DNA of 64,000 bases from Mycolicibacterium brumae (GCF_025215495.1 NZ_CP104302.1:248001-312000), one strand, 5' to 3'. Counted from the first letter of the stretch, positions 16,595 to 25,925 are shown. The notes: a model not told the origin generated them from the letters alone. Program-made: numbers and translations.

Positions 16595-17830
16595 ATGTCA
16601 GTCAGCGATGACGCCGATACGGATTTCTCCGACGACCCGAAGGAGCTGGCCCGCAAGCGGCGGTTCATGCAGCGGATGGTCATCGTGCTGCCGCGGGGAT
16701 CACCCGCGAAACCGCGGCGGAATTGGTCGCCCGCCGCACACCCGGCCACAGCCTGGAGACGCCGTTCTACGCCAGCCGGGAATTCTTCGAGCTCGACCTG
16801 GAACTGATCTTCGGCCGGCACTGGATCTTCGTCGCCGCCGAGGCCGAGATCCCGGAGGAAGGGGACTACGTCACCGTCGAAATCGGTGGCGAGTCGATCA
16901 TCGTCGTGCGCGACGACGACATGGTGGTGAACGCCTTCCGCAACGTCTGCCGGCACCGCGGCGCCCGGTTGCTCGACGGCCGCTGCGGCGCCGTCGGCAA
17001 CATCGTCTGCCCGTACCACCAGTGGACCTACGGCGCCAACGGCGCGCTGCGCTTCGCCGAGAACCAGGGCGATGACTTCGACAAGGCAAAGTTCGGTCTG
17101 CGCCGCGTGCACGTGCGCGCCATCGCCGGCCTGGTCTTCATCTGCCTGGCCGAGGACGCGCCCGAGGACATCGAGGACTTCGCCGCCGCCGTGACGCCCT
17201 ACCTGTCGCCGTTCGATCTGCGCGGTGCGAAGGTGGCGCACCAGACCTCGATCATCGAGGACGGCAACTGGAAGCTCACCATGGAGAACAATCGCGAGTG
17301 CCACCACTGCGAGGCCAACCATCCGGAACTGCTCGGCGCCTACTTCCCGTTCCACCGCTTCGACGAGTCGCGGGTTCCGGCGCGGCAGAAGCCGGTCTTC
17401 GAGCGCTACCAGGCGGCCAGCGCCGCGCTCTCGGCGGCGCGTGCGGCCATCGGCTTCCCGTCGGCGCACATTCGCGAGCTCGACACCCGGGTGACCGCCT
17501 TCATGGTGGACCACATGCCGCTGCAGGGCGTCGGGGCCTCCTATGGTGAGGGCGGCGCTCCGCTGGGTTCACCGTCGAGTTCCCCAAGCTGGGCGCCTCG
17601 GTGACGTGCCGGCCGGATCAGACGATCCTGGACGCCGCGCTGGCCGCCGGCATCCGGGTGGCCTCGGCGTGCGGTGAGGGCATGTGCGGCACCTGCAAGT
17701 CGACCCTGCTGTGCGGCGACGTCGACATGAACCATCAGGGCGGCATCCGCCCGCGGGAGATCCGCGAGGGCAAGATCCTGCTCTGCTGCTCCACCCCGAA
17801 AACGGATCTGCAGATCGAGCAACCAACCGC
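16595..17830 (+). pseudogene. Fused remnant of a Rieske oxygenase (GbcA-like) and its reductase (GbcB-like)
   Basis: Three pieces in three frames. 16595 to about 16690 encodes a good start (GAGGAG-preceded ATG, MSVSDDADTDFSDDP...) that then loses frame. About 16690-17550 encodes a Rieske oxygenase N-terminal part: the cluster ligands CRHRGARLLDG and CPYHQWTY, then the iron-site start MENNRECHHCEANHPELL, ending at HMPLQGVGASY. About 17556-17830 encodes only the C-terminal ferredoxin domain of a reductase (ACGEGMCGTCKSTLL, then ILLCCSTP). About 130 residues of oxygenase and most of a roughly 370-residue reductase are missing. Betaine-type demethylation is inferred from the reductase tail and oxygenase sequence. 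Confidence 0.87.
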
Positions 17831-17851
17831 CCGCCCTCGGCCGGTTGGTTG
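17820..17851. terminator. Hairpin terminator after the oxygenase/reductase remnant
   Basis: CAACCAACCG, 12-nt loop, CGGTTGGTTG; 10-bp perfect arms immediately after the reductase remnant, followed by a short CTGTATTG. It probably ended the original operon. Confidence 0.65.
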
Positions 17852-17945
17852 CTGTATTGCGCTCGTCGGCACCGGAATCCCCGCAGAGCGGCGACGATGC
17901 GGTGTCGTTGTGTGCGCTGAGTCAGATGTCTGGTTCACCACGCGC

Positions 17946-18039
17946 CGAGCGCCGCTTTTTGCACGAGCGCCGGTTCTGGCACACCCGCCCCTGGGCTTTC
18001 ACGTACCAAAAGCGGCGCTCGTGCAAAAAGCGGCGCTCG
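17946..18039. repeat. Perfect 27-bp inverted repeat
   Basis: Left arm 17946-17972 (starts CGAGCGCCGCTTTTTG) is the exact reverse complement of 18013-18039, with a 40-bp spacer. Each arm itself contains two GAGCGCC-type blocks around TTTTTGCA. It lies between the oxygenase/reductase remnant and the convergent namZ-like gene; no coding sequence seen here. Confidence 0.85.
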
Positions 18040-18108
18040 CGGAGGAGTGGGCGTCAGAAGTGGACGCAGGCGCGCAGGTGTCCGCACTCGGACCTGGATG
18101 CGGCCCGG

Positions 18109-19332
18109 TCAGTACAGCAGGTAGGGAGCCCGGCTGGTCGCGAACCCCGCCGCCGCTCGGTCCCACTCGGCCAGCAGCGCCGGGAGCTGCCCGGCGTCGA
18201 TCGCCTTGCGCGCCTTGTCCGACCCGGTCAGCGCGTCGATCGACGGACCCCAGGCGAAGTCTGATGGGTGCTGCGCGCGGATCGCGTCGATCAGCAGCAG
18301 CGCCGTGCCCACCGGCCGGTAGGCGTTGCGGTCGGTGATGGCCATCCGGACTGCCTGGATGCTCTGCCCGCCGAACTTGGCCGCGCCCGCGGCGACCGGA
18401 ACGGTGACGGCCTGGAACGAAACACCCGGCAGCCCAAGCGAGTTCATCTTCGCGGCCACCGTCGCGGCGTCCAGCCATGGGGTGCCGACCTGCTCGAACG
18501 GCCGGTCGGTCCCGCGGCCCTCGGAGACGTTCGTGCCCTCGAAGTACACCGTGCCGGGGTAGTTCGCCAGCGCGGCCAGCGACCGCAGATTGGGCGACGG
18601 GTTCACCCACGGCAGCCCGGTCTGATCGAACCACTGCCCGCGGCTCCAGCCCCGGGTCTTCGCGATCCGCAGGTCCGCACCGATGCCCTGGGTCTGGTTG
18701 AACAGCGAGGCCAGCTCGCCGACAGTCATGCCGTGGCGCGCCGGGATCGGGTACATCCCGACGAACGACGCGTACGCCGGATCCAGCAGCGCGCCCTCCA
18801 CAATCTGCCCGCCGATCGGGTTCGGCCGGTCCAGCACGATGAACGGGATGCCCTTGCGGGCGGCGGCCTGCATGGACAGCGCCATGGTCGAGACGTAGGT
18901 CCAGGTGCGCCCGCCGACCTCGGGCAGGTCGTAGACCAGGACGTCGACGTTCTGAAGCATCTCGGGCGTCGGCGCGTGCCCCTGCGCGCCGTAGAGCGAG
19001 TAGATCGGCACACCGGTCTTCTCGTCCACGCTGTCGCCGACGCTGACGCCGGCCTCGGCGGCGCCGCGGATGCCGTGTTCGGGGGCCAGCAGCGCCACCA
19101 GCTTCAGGTCGGGGTGCGCCGCGATCAGGTCGATGTCCGGTGTTCCGGCGCGATTCACCGCCGCGCTGTTGGTGATCAGCCCGACCCGCTTGCCCTTCAA
19201 CGCCGCCGGCACATCGGCCAGGAACACCTCGACGCCCGGGATCACCCCCGGCGCCGCCGAGGCGGGGACGGGTACGCCGCAGAACAGCAGGAGGGCCAAC
19301 GCGACGCCGAGAACCACACGCACCAGGGGCAT
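18109..19332 (-). CDS. namZ: Exo-beta-N-acetylmuramidase NamZ-like (DUF1343), exported
   Basis: 407 residues from the ATG at 19332, which opens a clear signal peptide (VVLGVALALLLFCGVPV, cleavage near ASA-AP). The mature part has KRVGLITNSAAVNRAG, LLAPEHGIRG and LDRPNPIGG, hallmarks of DUF1343, whose studied members remove terminal N-acetylmuramic acid in peptidoglycan recovery. The ORF is open farther upstream across the tRNA gene, but that extension is spurious. Substrate is inferred from the family. Confidence 0.85.
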   Translation of the reverse strand: MPLVRVVLGVALALLLFCGVPVPASAAPGVIPGVEVFLADVPAALKGKRVGLITNSAAVNRAGTPDIDLIAAHPDLKLVALLAPEHGIRGAAEAGVSVGDSVDEKTGVPIYSLYGAQGHAPTPEMLQNVDVLVYDLPEVGGRTWTYVSTMALSMQAAARKGIPFIVLDRPNPIGGQIVEGALLDPAYASFVGMYPIPARHGMTVGELASLFNQTQGIGADLRIAKTRGWSRGQWFDQTGLPWVNPSPNLRSLAALANYPGTVYFEGTNVSEGRGTDRPFEQVGTPWLDAATVAAKMNSLGLPGVSFQAVTVPVAAGAAKFGGQSIQAVRMAITDRNAYRPVGTALLLIDAIRAQHPSDFAWGPSIDALTGSDKARKAIDAGQLPALLAEWDRAAAGFATSRAPYLLY

Positions 19333-19492
19333 CACCGCAGCGTAGCGCCCGGGCCGGGCGCAGCGAGGGATGGTGGAACGCCACATCCGCGATCTCTGGA
19401 TATGGTCGGGAGGCAGTGGAAACCGCTGAGCGCCGCCGTCGCGCTCGCTACTCACTCCACTGCCAGGCGGACGGGTCTCTCTGCGGAGACGA

Positions 19493-19535
19493 AGAAACCC
19501 GCCCTGCCTGTCGAACCAGGCCAAAGCGGGTTTCT
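19493..19535. terminator. Hairpin terminator downstream of tRNA-Pro
   Basis: AGAAACCCGC and GCGGGTTTCT, 10-bp perfect arms with a 23-nt loop, just 3' of the tRNA gene on the minus strand and followed there by TTCGTC. Confidence 0.7.
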
Positions 19536-19540
19536 CACTG

Positions 19541-19614
<74 letters not shown>

Positions 19615-19769
19615 TGTGAAGCGTCGACAGCCTATCGCACCGGGGGCGTCGGAAGCCAAACGGCCATCCCGCCGCGGTTGCGGGAAGACCGGGCGTGTCT
19701 GCGGCGTTGTACTCCGATGACGCGTCACGCTTGATACGCGCGGCCATGCCACCGGCGGAAGGACGAGCG

Positions 19770-19928
19770 ATGAACACACTGGCAGCCACCCTGTACGGGG
19801 GTTTCTTCCTGATCGCCGCGCTGTGGCTGGTCTACACCGGTGAGCCCGAACCGGGCGCGCCCGACGACGCCGAGCAGCCCACGGCCGAACGCGCCCCAGC
19901 GCTGGCCGGCTGTGGCGCCCGCCACTGA
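19770..19928 (+). CDS. Small single-pass membrane protein of unknown function
   Basis: 52 residues from an ATG preceded by GGAAGGACGAG. One hydrophobic segment (YGGFFLIAALWLVYTG) followed by an acidic, Pro-rich tail. Convergent with the phosphoesterase gene. No family recognised; the ribosome site and helix are the only support. Confidence 0.45.
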   Translation: MNTLAATLYGGFFLIAALWLVYTGEPEPGAPDDAEQPTAERAPALAGCGARH

Positions 19929-19968
19929 CCGCGGCTCAGCCCGCCACTCAGCCGACTGCTGACGCGGT

Positions 19969-20928
19969 TCAGCCCGCGCTGACGGCCGTCGGGCTGTGCT
20001 CGGCGACCGTCGCCGAATCCTGATCGCCCATCGGCGCGGCGGTCAGCGTGAGCAGCGTCGCCTCCGGGCGGCAGCAGAACCGCAGCGGAGCGTACGGCGA
20101 GGTGCCCAGGCCGCCCGAGACGTACAGCGCCATATCCTTGCCCCAGCGCGACGCCCCGCGGGCCCGGCTGCGATCCAGGTCGCAGTTGGTGACCAGCGCG
20201 CCGTAGAACGGCAGGCACAGCTGCCCGCCGTGGGTGTGCCCGGCCAGCACCAGCTGGTAGTCGTCCTCGGCGAACTGGTCCAGCACCCGGGTGTAGGGCG
20301 CGTGCACCACACCGAGGCGCAGATTCGCCGCCGGGTTGGCGCCGCCGGCGATGGTGTCGTAGCGGTCCCGCTCGATATGCGGATCGTCGACCCCGGCCGC
20401 GGAGATGCTCACCCCGGCCACCTCGATGTCCCGACGGGTGTGGGTCAGGTCCAGCCAGCCGCGCTCGGTGAACGCCGCCCGCAGGTCCTGCCACGGCAAC
20501 GGCTTGCCGTAGGAGCGATGGTCCGCGTCGGTCAGGTACTTGGCCGGGTTCTTCAGCGTCGGCGCGAAGTAGTCGTTGCTGCCGAACACGAACATCCCGG
20601 GCACCGCCAGCAGGTCGCCGAGGGCCTGCACCACCGCGGGCACCGCCCTCGGGTGCGACAGGTTGTCGCCGGTGTTGACGACGAAATCCGGTTCCAGCGT
20701 TGCCAATTCGCGCAACCAGGCCTGCTTGAGCCGCTGCCCGGGACGCATATGGATGTCGGAGATGTGCAGCACCCGCAGCGGGGACGAACCCGGAGCGAGC
20801 ACCGGCATTGTGACCTCGCGCAGCACGAAGGCGTTGCGCTCGATCAGCGAGGCGTAACCGATGCCTGCGACGGCGGTTCCCAGGGTCACCGCGGCCGTGG
20901 TCTTCAGGGCGGGCAGAACAGCTGGCAT
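19969..20928 (-). CDS. Metallophosphoesterase, membrane-anchored (Rv3683-like)
   Basis: 319 residues. An N-terminal hydrophobic stretch (TTAAVTLGTAVAGIGYA) probably anchors it. The calcineurin-type metal motifs are in order: HISDIHMRPGQ, NTGDNLSH, FGSNDYF in place of the usual GNHD, and LAGHTHGGQ. It should hydrolyse a phosphoester, but the substrate is unknown. Equivalent to Rv3683 by sequence and by its position upstream of the ponA2 region; here soxR and an ABC remnant are inserted between them. Confidence 0.87.
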   Translation of the reverse strand: MPAVLPALKTTAAVTLGTAVAGIGYASLIERNAFVLREVTMPVLAPGSSPLRVLHISDIHMRPGQRLKQAWLRELATLEPDFVVNTGDNLSHPRAVPAVVQALGDLLAVPGMFVFGSNDYFAPTLKNPAKYLTDADHRSYGKPLPWQDLRAAFTERGWLDLTHTRRDIEVAGVSISAAGVDDPHIERDRYDTIAGGANPAANLRLGVVHAPYTRVLDQFAEDDYQLVLAGHTHGGQLCLPFYGALVTNCDLDRSRARGASRWGKDMALYVSGGLGTSPYAPLRFCCRPEATLLTLTAAPMGDQDSATVAEHSPTAVSAG

Positions 20929-20987
20929 CAGGCAAGCCTACTTCGCCCGCCCGACAATCACCTTCCAGTTGTGACCAAGTCCGCTGG

Positions 20988-21455
20988 TCACGACGGCAGC
21001 TCGGTCACCAGGCCGCGGGCCCCCGGTCCCTGCCCGGCCAGCACGTCGCCGGGGTTCACATACGGGCACGCCGTCAGCGACAGGCAGCCGCAGCCGATGC
21101 AGCCGGCCAGGTTGTCGCGCAGTGCGGTCAGCGCCTCGATGCGCCGATCCAGGTCGGCGCGCCACCCGCGCGCCAGCCGGGCCCAGTCCCGCTTGCTGGG
21201 CGGACGGTCGTGCGGCAGCTCGTCGAGCGCGGCCTTGATCCGGGCCAGCGGGATGCCGAGCGTCTGCGACGCCCGGATGAACGCCACCAGCCGTAGCGTG
21301 TCCCGGCGGTACTCGCGCCGATTGCCGGCCGTCCGGCGGCTGCTGATCAGCCCGAACTGCTCGTAGTAGTGCAGCGTGGAGACCGCCACCCCGGCGCGCG
21401 ACGCCACCTGCCCGGGTTTCAGCCACAGCTCGTCGGCCGGGATCGCGCTGCTCAC
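20988..21455 (-). CDS. soxR: Redox-sensing MerR-type regulator SoxR
   Basis: 155 residues. MerR helix-turn-helix at the start (GQVASRAGVAVSTLHYYEQF), then dimerisation helix, then the 2Fe-2S cluster motif C-x2-C-x-C-x5-C in GCIGCGCLSLTAC. In actinobacteria SoxR responds to redox-active drugs and usually activates nearby exporters or oxidoreductases. It is divergent from the ABC exporter remnant, its obvious target, with a near-palindrome between them. Confidence 0.92.
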   Translation of the reverse strand: MSSAIPADELWLKPGQVASRAGVAVSTLHYYEQFGLISSRRTAGNRREYRRDTLRLVAFIRASQTLGIPLARIKAALDELPHDRPPSKRDWARLARGWRADLDRRIEALTALRDNLAGCIGCGCLSLTACPYVNPGDVLAGQGPGARGLVTELPS

Positions 21456-21465
21456 AGACCTCTCC

Positions 21466-21485
21466 TTGACATCAAGTGCACTTCA
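21466..21485 (+). promoter_or_regulatory. Candidate SoxR-controlled promoter of the ABC remnant
   Basis: TTGACA at 21466-21471 is followed at once by TCAAGTGCACTTCA, a 14-bp near-palindrome (one mismatched pair) resembling SoxR boxes. A clear -10 is not evident at the 19-bp MerR-type spacing, so this is a candidate. Confidence 0.45.
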
Positions 21486-21515
21486 TGAAGTCCACTGTAG
21501 GCAAGGAGGATGTCT

Positions 21516-22843
21516 ATGAGCATGGAAGCCGTCGCCTGGGACGTGATGTACAAGTCGTCGCACACCCCCGACGCCACCACCCGCGCCGACCGTCGCGCCA
21601 CCGTCCGCCGGATCGTCGCGTTCGCCGCGCCGCACCGCCGCCGCATCGTGGTCTTCGTGGCGGCCTCGACGCTGACCGCCGCGCTCACCGTCGTCACCCC
21701 GCTGTTGGCGGGGAAGGTGGTGAACCCGCGCTGATGCTGGTCTCCGCGCTGGCGCTGGCCCTGGTGTATGGGCTCGGCGGCGGGCTCGCGGTCACCGGCG
21801 GCCTGTCCGCCGGCGCCGTGGTGGCGCTGGCCCTGCTGCTCACCCGGATGTACGCCCCGCTGACCGCGCTGGCCAACGCCCGGGTGGAGGTGATGAGCGC
21901 GCTGGTCAGCTTCGAGCGGGTCTTCGAGGTGCTGGACCTGGAGCCGCTGATCGCCGAGCGGCCCGACGCCGTCGAGGTCCCCGGCGCCGACGACGGCGTC
22001 ACGCTGCGCTTCGAGGGGGTGTCCTTCGGCTACCCGGCCGCCGACAAGGTGTCGCTGGCCTCCCTGGAGGAGGTCGCCCAACTGGACAGCCGCGGCGGCG
22101 AACAGGTCCTGCACGACGTCGACCTGGCCGCGCCGGCCGGCGCGATGGTGGCCCTAATCGGCAGCTCCGGGGCGGGCAAGTCGACCATCGCCTCGCTGGC
22201 CACCCGGCTCTACGACGTCGACGCCGGCGCGGTCACCCTCAACGGCGTCGACGTGCGCGACCTGACCTTCGACTCGCTGCGCCGCGCGGTCGGCCTGGTG
22301 ACCCAGGACGGGCACCTGTTTCACGACACGGTCCGGGCGAATCTGCTGCTGGCCCAACCGGATTCCACCGACGAGCAATTGTGGGACGCGCTGCGGCGGG
22401 CCCGGATCGACGAACTGGTCCGCGCCCTGCCGAACGGGCTGGACACCGTCGTCGGAGAGCGCGGCTACCGGCTCTCCGGCGGGGAGCGCCAGCGGTTGAC
22501 CATCGCGCGGCTGCTGCTGTCCCGGCCGGCGGTGGTCATCCTCGACGAGGCCACCGCGCACCTGGACTCCACCTCGGAGGCGCAGGTGTCGGAGGCTCTG
22601 CGTGAGGCGCTGGCCGGGCGCACCTCGCTGGTCATCGCGCACCGGCTGTCCACCGTGCGGGCCGCCGACGAGATCGTGGTGCTGGAGGCCGGACGGGTCG
22701 TCGAGCGCGGCGACCACGCCACCCTGCTGGAGCGCGGCGGCCGCTACGCCCAGCTGTACTGGACGCAGTTCGCGCCGAGCGACCCCGAGCCCGTCAGCCC
22801 GATCAGCCCGGCGGCGGCGGAGGTGGCAGCACCGGGATGGTGA
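21516..22843 (+). pseudogene. ABC exporter with most of the membrane domain deleted
   Basis: 21516-21734 (AAGGAGG upstream) encodes the N-terminus of a fused ABC exporter up to VVTPLLAGKVVNPR and a stop. A second frame from an ATG at 21734, overlapping that stop as TGATG, gives 369 residues: the last membrane part (VSALALALVYGLGGG) and a complete ATPase with GSSGAGKST, LSGGERQR, VVILDEAT and IAHRLST. Compared with family members of about 600 residues, roughly 190 residues of membrane domain are missing and the frame is shifted. The last 41 bp overlap the convergent ponA2 gene. Confidence 0.85.
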
Positions 22844-25253
22844 TCGGCGGCAGCCCCGGGATCTCGATGATCTGGGTGCCGTAGTTCTGGCCGGGCGGCG
22901 GGGCCTCCGGGGCGGCCGGCGGAGGCGGCGGCGCGGGCGCCACGCCATTGCTCAGCAGGATGGTCACGATGGACCCCGGGATGGTCTGCCCGCTGGGCGA
23001 GGTCCCGACCACCGACCCGTACGACGACGAGCTGTTCACGTACGACGGCTGCTCGGCCACCTGGAACCCGAGCTCGATCAGCTTCTCCCGGGCCCGGTCG
23101 GTGCTCAGCCCGGACACGTTGGGCACCTTCGAGTTCGGCCCGCCCTCCACGTAGCGCGGGTCGGTCGGCGGCAGCACCACGTCGCCGAAGTTCAGCGCGA
23201 TCGGCTTCATCGCCTGGAACCAGGTGCGGGCCGGCTCGTTGCCGCCGTAGAGGTTGCCGTCGCCGCACTGCCGCAGCGGGAAGGAGCACAGCTCGCCCGG
23301 GGTGTTGGAGTCGTCGAAGATGTAGTTCGCGCCGGCCAGGGTGTTGGTGAAGCCGAGGAAGCCCGACGAGCGGTGCGCGTCGGTGGTGCCGGTCTTGCCG
23401 GCCATCGGCAGGTCCCAGCCGGCCGACCCGGCCGCGGCGGCCGCCGTGCCCGCGCCGATGTGGTCCTTGCTCAGCGCGTTGGCCAGAGTGTTCGCCAGGC
23501 CCTCGGGCACCACCTGCTCGCAGGTCTGGGTGGTCACCGAGATCTTCTTGCCGTGCCGGTCGTAGACCTGGGCGATCGGGCTGGGCGGGCACCAGGTGCC
23601 GCCGGAGGCGAGCGTCGCGGCCACATTGGCCAGCTCCACGTCGTTCACCGCGAACGGCCCGAGGGTGAACGAGCCGATGTTCTGCCGCTTGATGAACTCG
23701 GCCAGGCTCTCGTTGTTCTCCGGGTCGTAGGCCCGCGCGGTGCCCGGTTCGGCGTAGGACCGCAGGCCCAGCTTGACCGCCATGTCGACCGTGCGCGGCA
23801 CCCCGACCTGCGAGATCAGCTTGGCGAACGCGGTGTTCGGGGAGGTCGCCAGCGCGTCGGTGATGTTCATCGGGGAGCGGTACCCGGCGCCGCCGGCGTT
23901 CTGCACGCACCAGGTGGCCTCCGGGCAGCCCCGCACGCCGCCGCTGCCCAGGCCCTTGGCGTTGAACTGCCGCGGCACGTCGAGCTGGAAGTCGATGCCC
24001 ATGCCCATCTCCAGGGCGGCGGCGGTGGTGAAGATCTTGAACACCGACCCGGCCCCGTTGCCGACGAGGGAGAACGGCTGCGGCTGCATGGTCTGCCACA
24101 GCCCCTGGTCCAGGCCGTAGGTCCGGTTGCTGGCCATCGCGAGCACCGGGTGGGCTTCCTTGCCGGGCCGGATCACGCTCATCACGCTGGCCACGCCGGG
24201 CGCGTCCGGGGCGGCGTTGGCGTCGATCGCACCCTTGACCGTCGCCTGGATGTCGGGGTCCAGGGTGGTCTCGATGCGGTAGCCGCCCTTGGCCACCTGC
24301 TCCTTGCTGAGCCCGGCCTTGGCCAGGTACTCCTGCACGTAGTCGCAGAAGAACGCCCGGTCGCCCGCGGCGATGCAGCCGCGCGGCAACTCGTTGGGCT
24401 GCGGCAGGATGCCCAGCGGCTCGGCCTTGGCGGCCCGCAGCTCGGCGGCGTGCTGCGGCACGTTCTCGATCATGGTGTCCAGCACGACGTTTCGCCGGGC
24501 CAGCGCGCCGTCGGGGTTGGTGTACGGGTTCAGCGTGGACGTCGACTGCACCAGACCGGCCAGCAGCGCCGCCTGCTGCCAGTTCAGGTCGGTGGCGTTG
24601 ATCCCGAAGTAGGTCTGCGCGGCGTCCTGCACGCCAAACGCGTTGTTGCCGAAGGACACCAGGTTCAGGTAGCGGGTGAGGATCTCCGGCTTGCTGAAGG
24701 TCTTGTCCAGGGTCAGCGCCATCCGGATCTCGCGCAGCTTGCGCGCCGGGGTGGTCTCGATGGCGGCCCGCCGCTCGGCGTCGGTCTGGGCCAGCACCAG
24801 CAGTTGGTAGTTCTTCACGTACTGCTGCTCGATGGTCGAGCCGCCGCGGGTGTCCATATCGCCGGAGGCGTAGCCGGCCAGGCCGGTCAGGGTGCCCTTC
24901 CAGTCGACGCCGTTGTGCTCGGAGAACCGCTTGTCTTCGATGGAGACGATCGCCAGCTTCATGGTGTCGGCGATCTGGTCGCTGTCGACCTCGAAGCGGC
25001 GCTGGGTGTACAGCCACGCGATCGGGTTGCCGTGCGCGTCGACCATCGTCGTCACCGCCGGGGCGTCGCCCTCGAGCAGTTGGGCCGACCCATTGGCGAC
25101 GACGTCGGAGGCGCGGTTGGACGCCACCCCGACCGCCCCGGCGATGGGGAACAGCATCGCCGCCAGCAGCACACTGGCCAGTAGGCAGCACCAGGCGAGC
25201 TTGATGATCGTCACCGACAGTTGCGGTCGGTTCTCGGGCCCGTCTTCCGGCAT
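22803..25253 (-). CDS. ponA2: Bifunctional penicillin-binding protein PonA2 (class A PBP)
   Basis: 816 residues from the ATG at 25253. A single N-terminal membrane helix (LAWCCLLASVLLAAMLF) is followed by the glycosyltransferase domain (IEDKRFSEHNGVDWKG, GGSTIEQQYVKN) and the transpeptidase with SVFK, SPN (TSPNTAF) and KTGTT. A C-terminal PASTA domain (KVPNVSGLSTDRAREKL) and a Pro-rich tail follow. It polymerises and cross-links peptidoglycan outside the membrane. Divergent from whiB4 as in M. tuberculosis Rv3682/Rv3681c. Confidence 0.96.
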   Translation of the reverse strand: MPEDGPENRPQLSVTIIKLAWCCLLASVLLAAMLFPIAGAVGVASNRASDVVANGSAQLLEGDAPAVTTMVDAHGNPIAWLYTQRRFEVDSDQIADTMKLAIVSIEDKRFSEHNGVDWKGTLTGLAGYASGDMDTRGGSTIEQQYVKNYQLLVLAQTDAERRAAIETTPARKLREIRMALTLDKTFSKPEILTRYLNLVSFGNNAFGVQDAAQTYFGINATDLNWQQAALLAGLVQSTSTLNPYTNPDGALARRNVVLDTMIENVPQHAAELRAAKAEPLGILPQPNELPRGCIAAGDRAFFCDYVQEYLAKAGLSKEQVAKGGYRIETTLDPDIQATVKGAIDANAAPDAPGVASVMSVIRPGKEAHPVLAMASNRTYGLDQGLWQTMQPQPFSLVGNGAGSVFKIFTTAAALEMGMGIDFQLDVPRQFNAKGLGSGGVRGCPEATWCVQNAGGAGYRSPMNITDALATSPNTAFAKLISQVGVPRTVDMAVKLGLRSYAEPGTARAYDPENNESLAEFIKRQNIGSFTLGPFAVNDVELANVAATLASGGTWCPPSPIAQVYDRHGKKISVTTQTCEQVVPEGLANTLANALSKDHIGAGTAAAAAGSAGWDLPMAGKTGTTDAHRSSGFLGFTNTLAGANYIFDDSNTPGELCSFPLRQCGDGNLYGGNEPARTWFQAMKPIALNFGDVVLPPTDPRYVEGGPNSKVPNVSGLSTDRAREKLIELGFQVAEQPSYVNSSSSYGSVVGTSPSGQTIPGSIVTILLSNGVAPAPPPPPAAPEAPPPGQNYGTQIIEIPGLPPITIPVLPPPPPPG

Positions 25254-25424
25254 GGCTACAGCGTAACGGCGGTATTCGACGGCGTCGGCGGCGGGCAATG
25301 TAGCGCCGAATTTCCGAAAATTTTGGATATCAGGGCGTGTCGGAACGCCCGTCCCAAAATTATCGTGCTTCTGGTGTTGCGCTCAGGCCCCTCTAAGGCA
25401 TAACTTTAGGCACGCAATGCGACA

Positions 25425-25462
25425 TGCGTAACACACGTATACGCAGTGTGGCGCAGATCGCA
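25425..25462. promoter_or_regulatory. Possible regulatory sites in the 307-bp ponA2-whiB4 interval
   Basis: The interval 25254-25560 has no gene. It contains TGCGTA...TACGCA (6-bp arms, 25425-25445) and TGTGG-N6-TCGCA (25447-25462), which departs from the CRP consensus TGTGA-N6-TCACA by one symmetric position on each side. Either may serve the divergent promoters. Confidence 0.35.
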
Positions 25463-25560
25463 CTTGGCCGGGTTTCCGCCCGGCGACGTGGGACCGGTCT
25501 GTGCGTAGGCACGAACGAGTGCGCCGCCGCGAGGCGGCCTGAGCGATAAGGGGATCGCAG

Positions 25561-25914
25561 GTGTCAGGAAGTCGGCCCGCAGCGCGGAGAACGAACACAT
25601 CTGCGGTCAACGGTGTCTCACATGGCGCCGAAGCCGAGGCGAGAATCGCCTGGGTCTCCAAAGCTCGCTGTCGCGGCGCGGATCCCGACGAGCTCTTCGT
25701 GCGCGGCGCCGCCCAGCGCAAGGCCGCGATCATCTGCCGGCACTGCCCGGTCATCAGCGAATGCGGCGCCGACGCCCTGGACAACCGGGTCGAGTTCGGC
25801 GTCTGGGGCGGTATGACGGAGCGTCAGCGCCGCGCCCTGCTCAAGCAGCACCCCGAGGTCGTCTCCTGGGCCGAGTTCTTCGCCGCCCAGCGCAAGCACC
25901 GCAGCGTTTCCTGA
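25561..25914 (+). CDS. whiB4: WhiB4, iron-sulfur redox regulator
   Basis: 117 residues from a GTG start. The four cluster cysteines are in place (KARCRGADPDELF, then ICRHCPVISEC), followed by the GVWGG turn and a basic C-terminal helix MTERQRRALLK. The start SGSRPAARRTN and the AQRKAAIICRHCP segment are almost as in Rv3681c. WhiB4 senses O2/redox through its 4Fe-4S cluster and represses antioxidant genes in M. tuberculosis. Position between ponA2 and the Rv3680 homologue confirms identity over other WhiB proteins. Confidence 0.95.
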   Translation: MSGSRPAARRTNTSAVNGVSHGAEAEARIAWVSKARCRGADPDELFVRGAAQRKAAIICRHCPVISECGADALDNRVEFGVWGGMTERQRRALLKQHPEVVSWAEFFAAQRKHRSVS

Positions 25915-25925
25915 CCTCCTGACGC

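Noticed and set aside
22744..25191. 815-residue minus-strand ORF overlapping ponA2
   Set aside because: Shadow frame of ponA2; Arg/Gly-rich with no domain, while the true frame carries all PBP motifs.
25561..25914. Identification as WhiB7 because of the regulator-like context
   Set aside because: No AT-hook follows the GVWGG turn; sequence and the ponA2/Rv3680 neighbours identify WhiB4.
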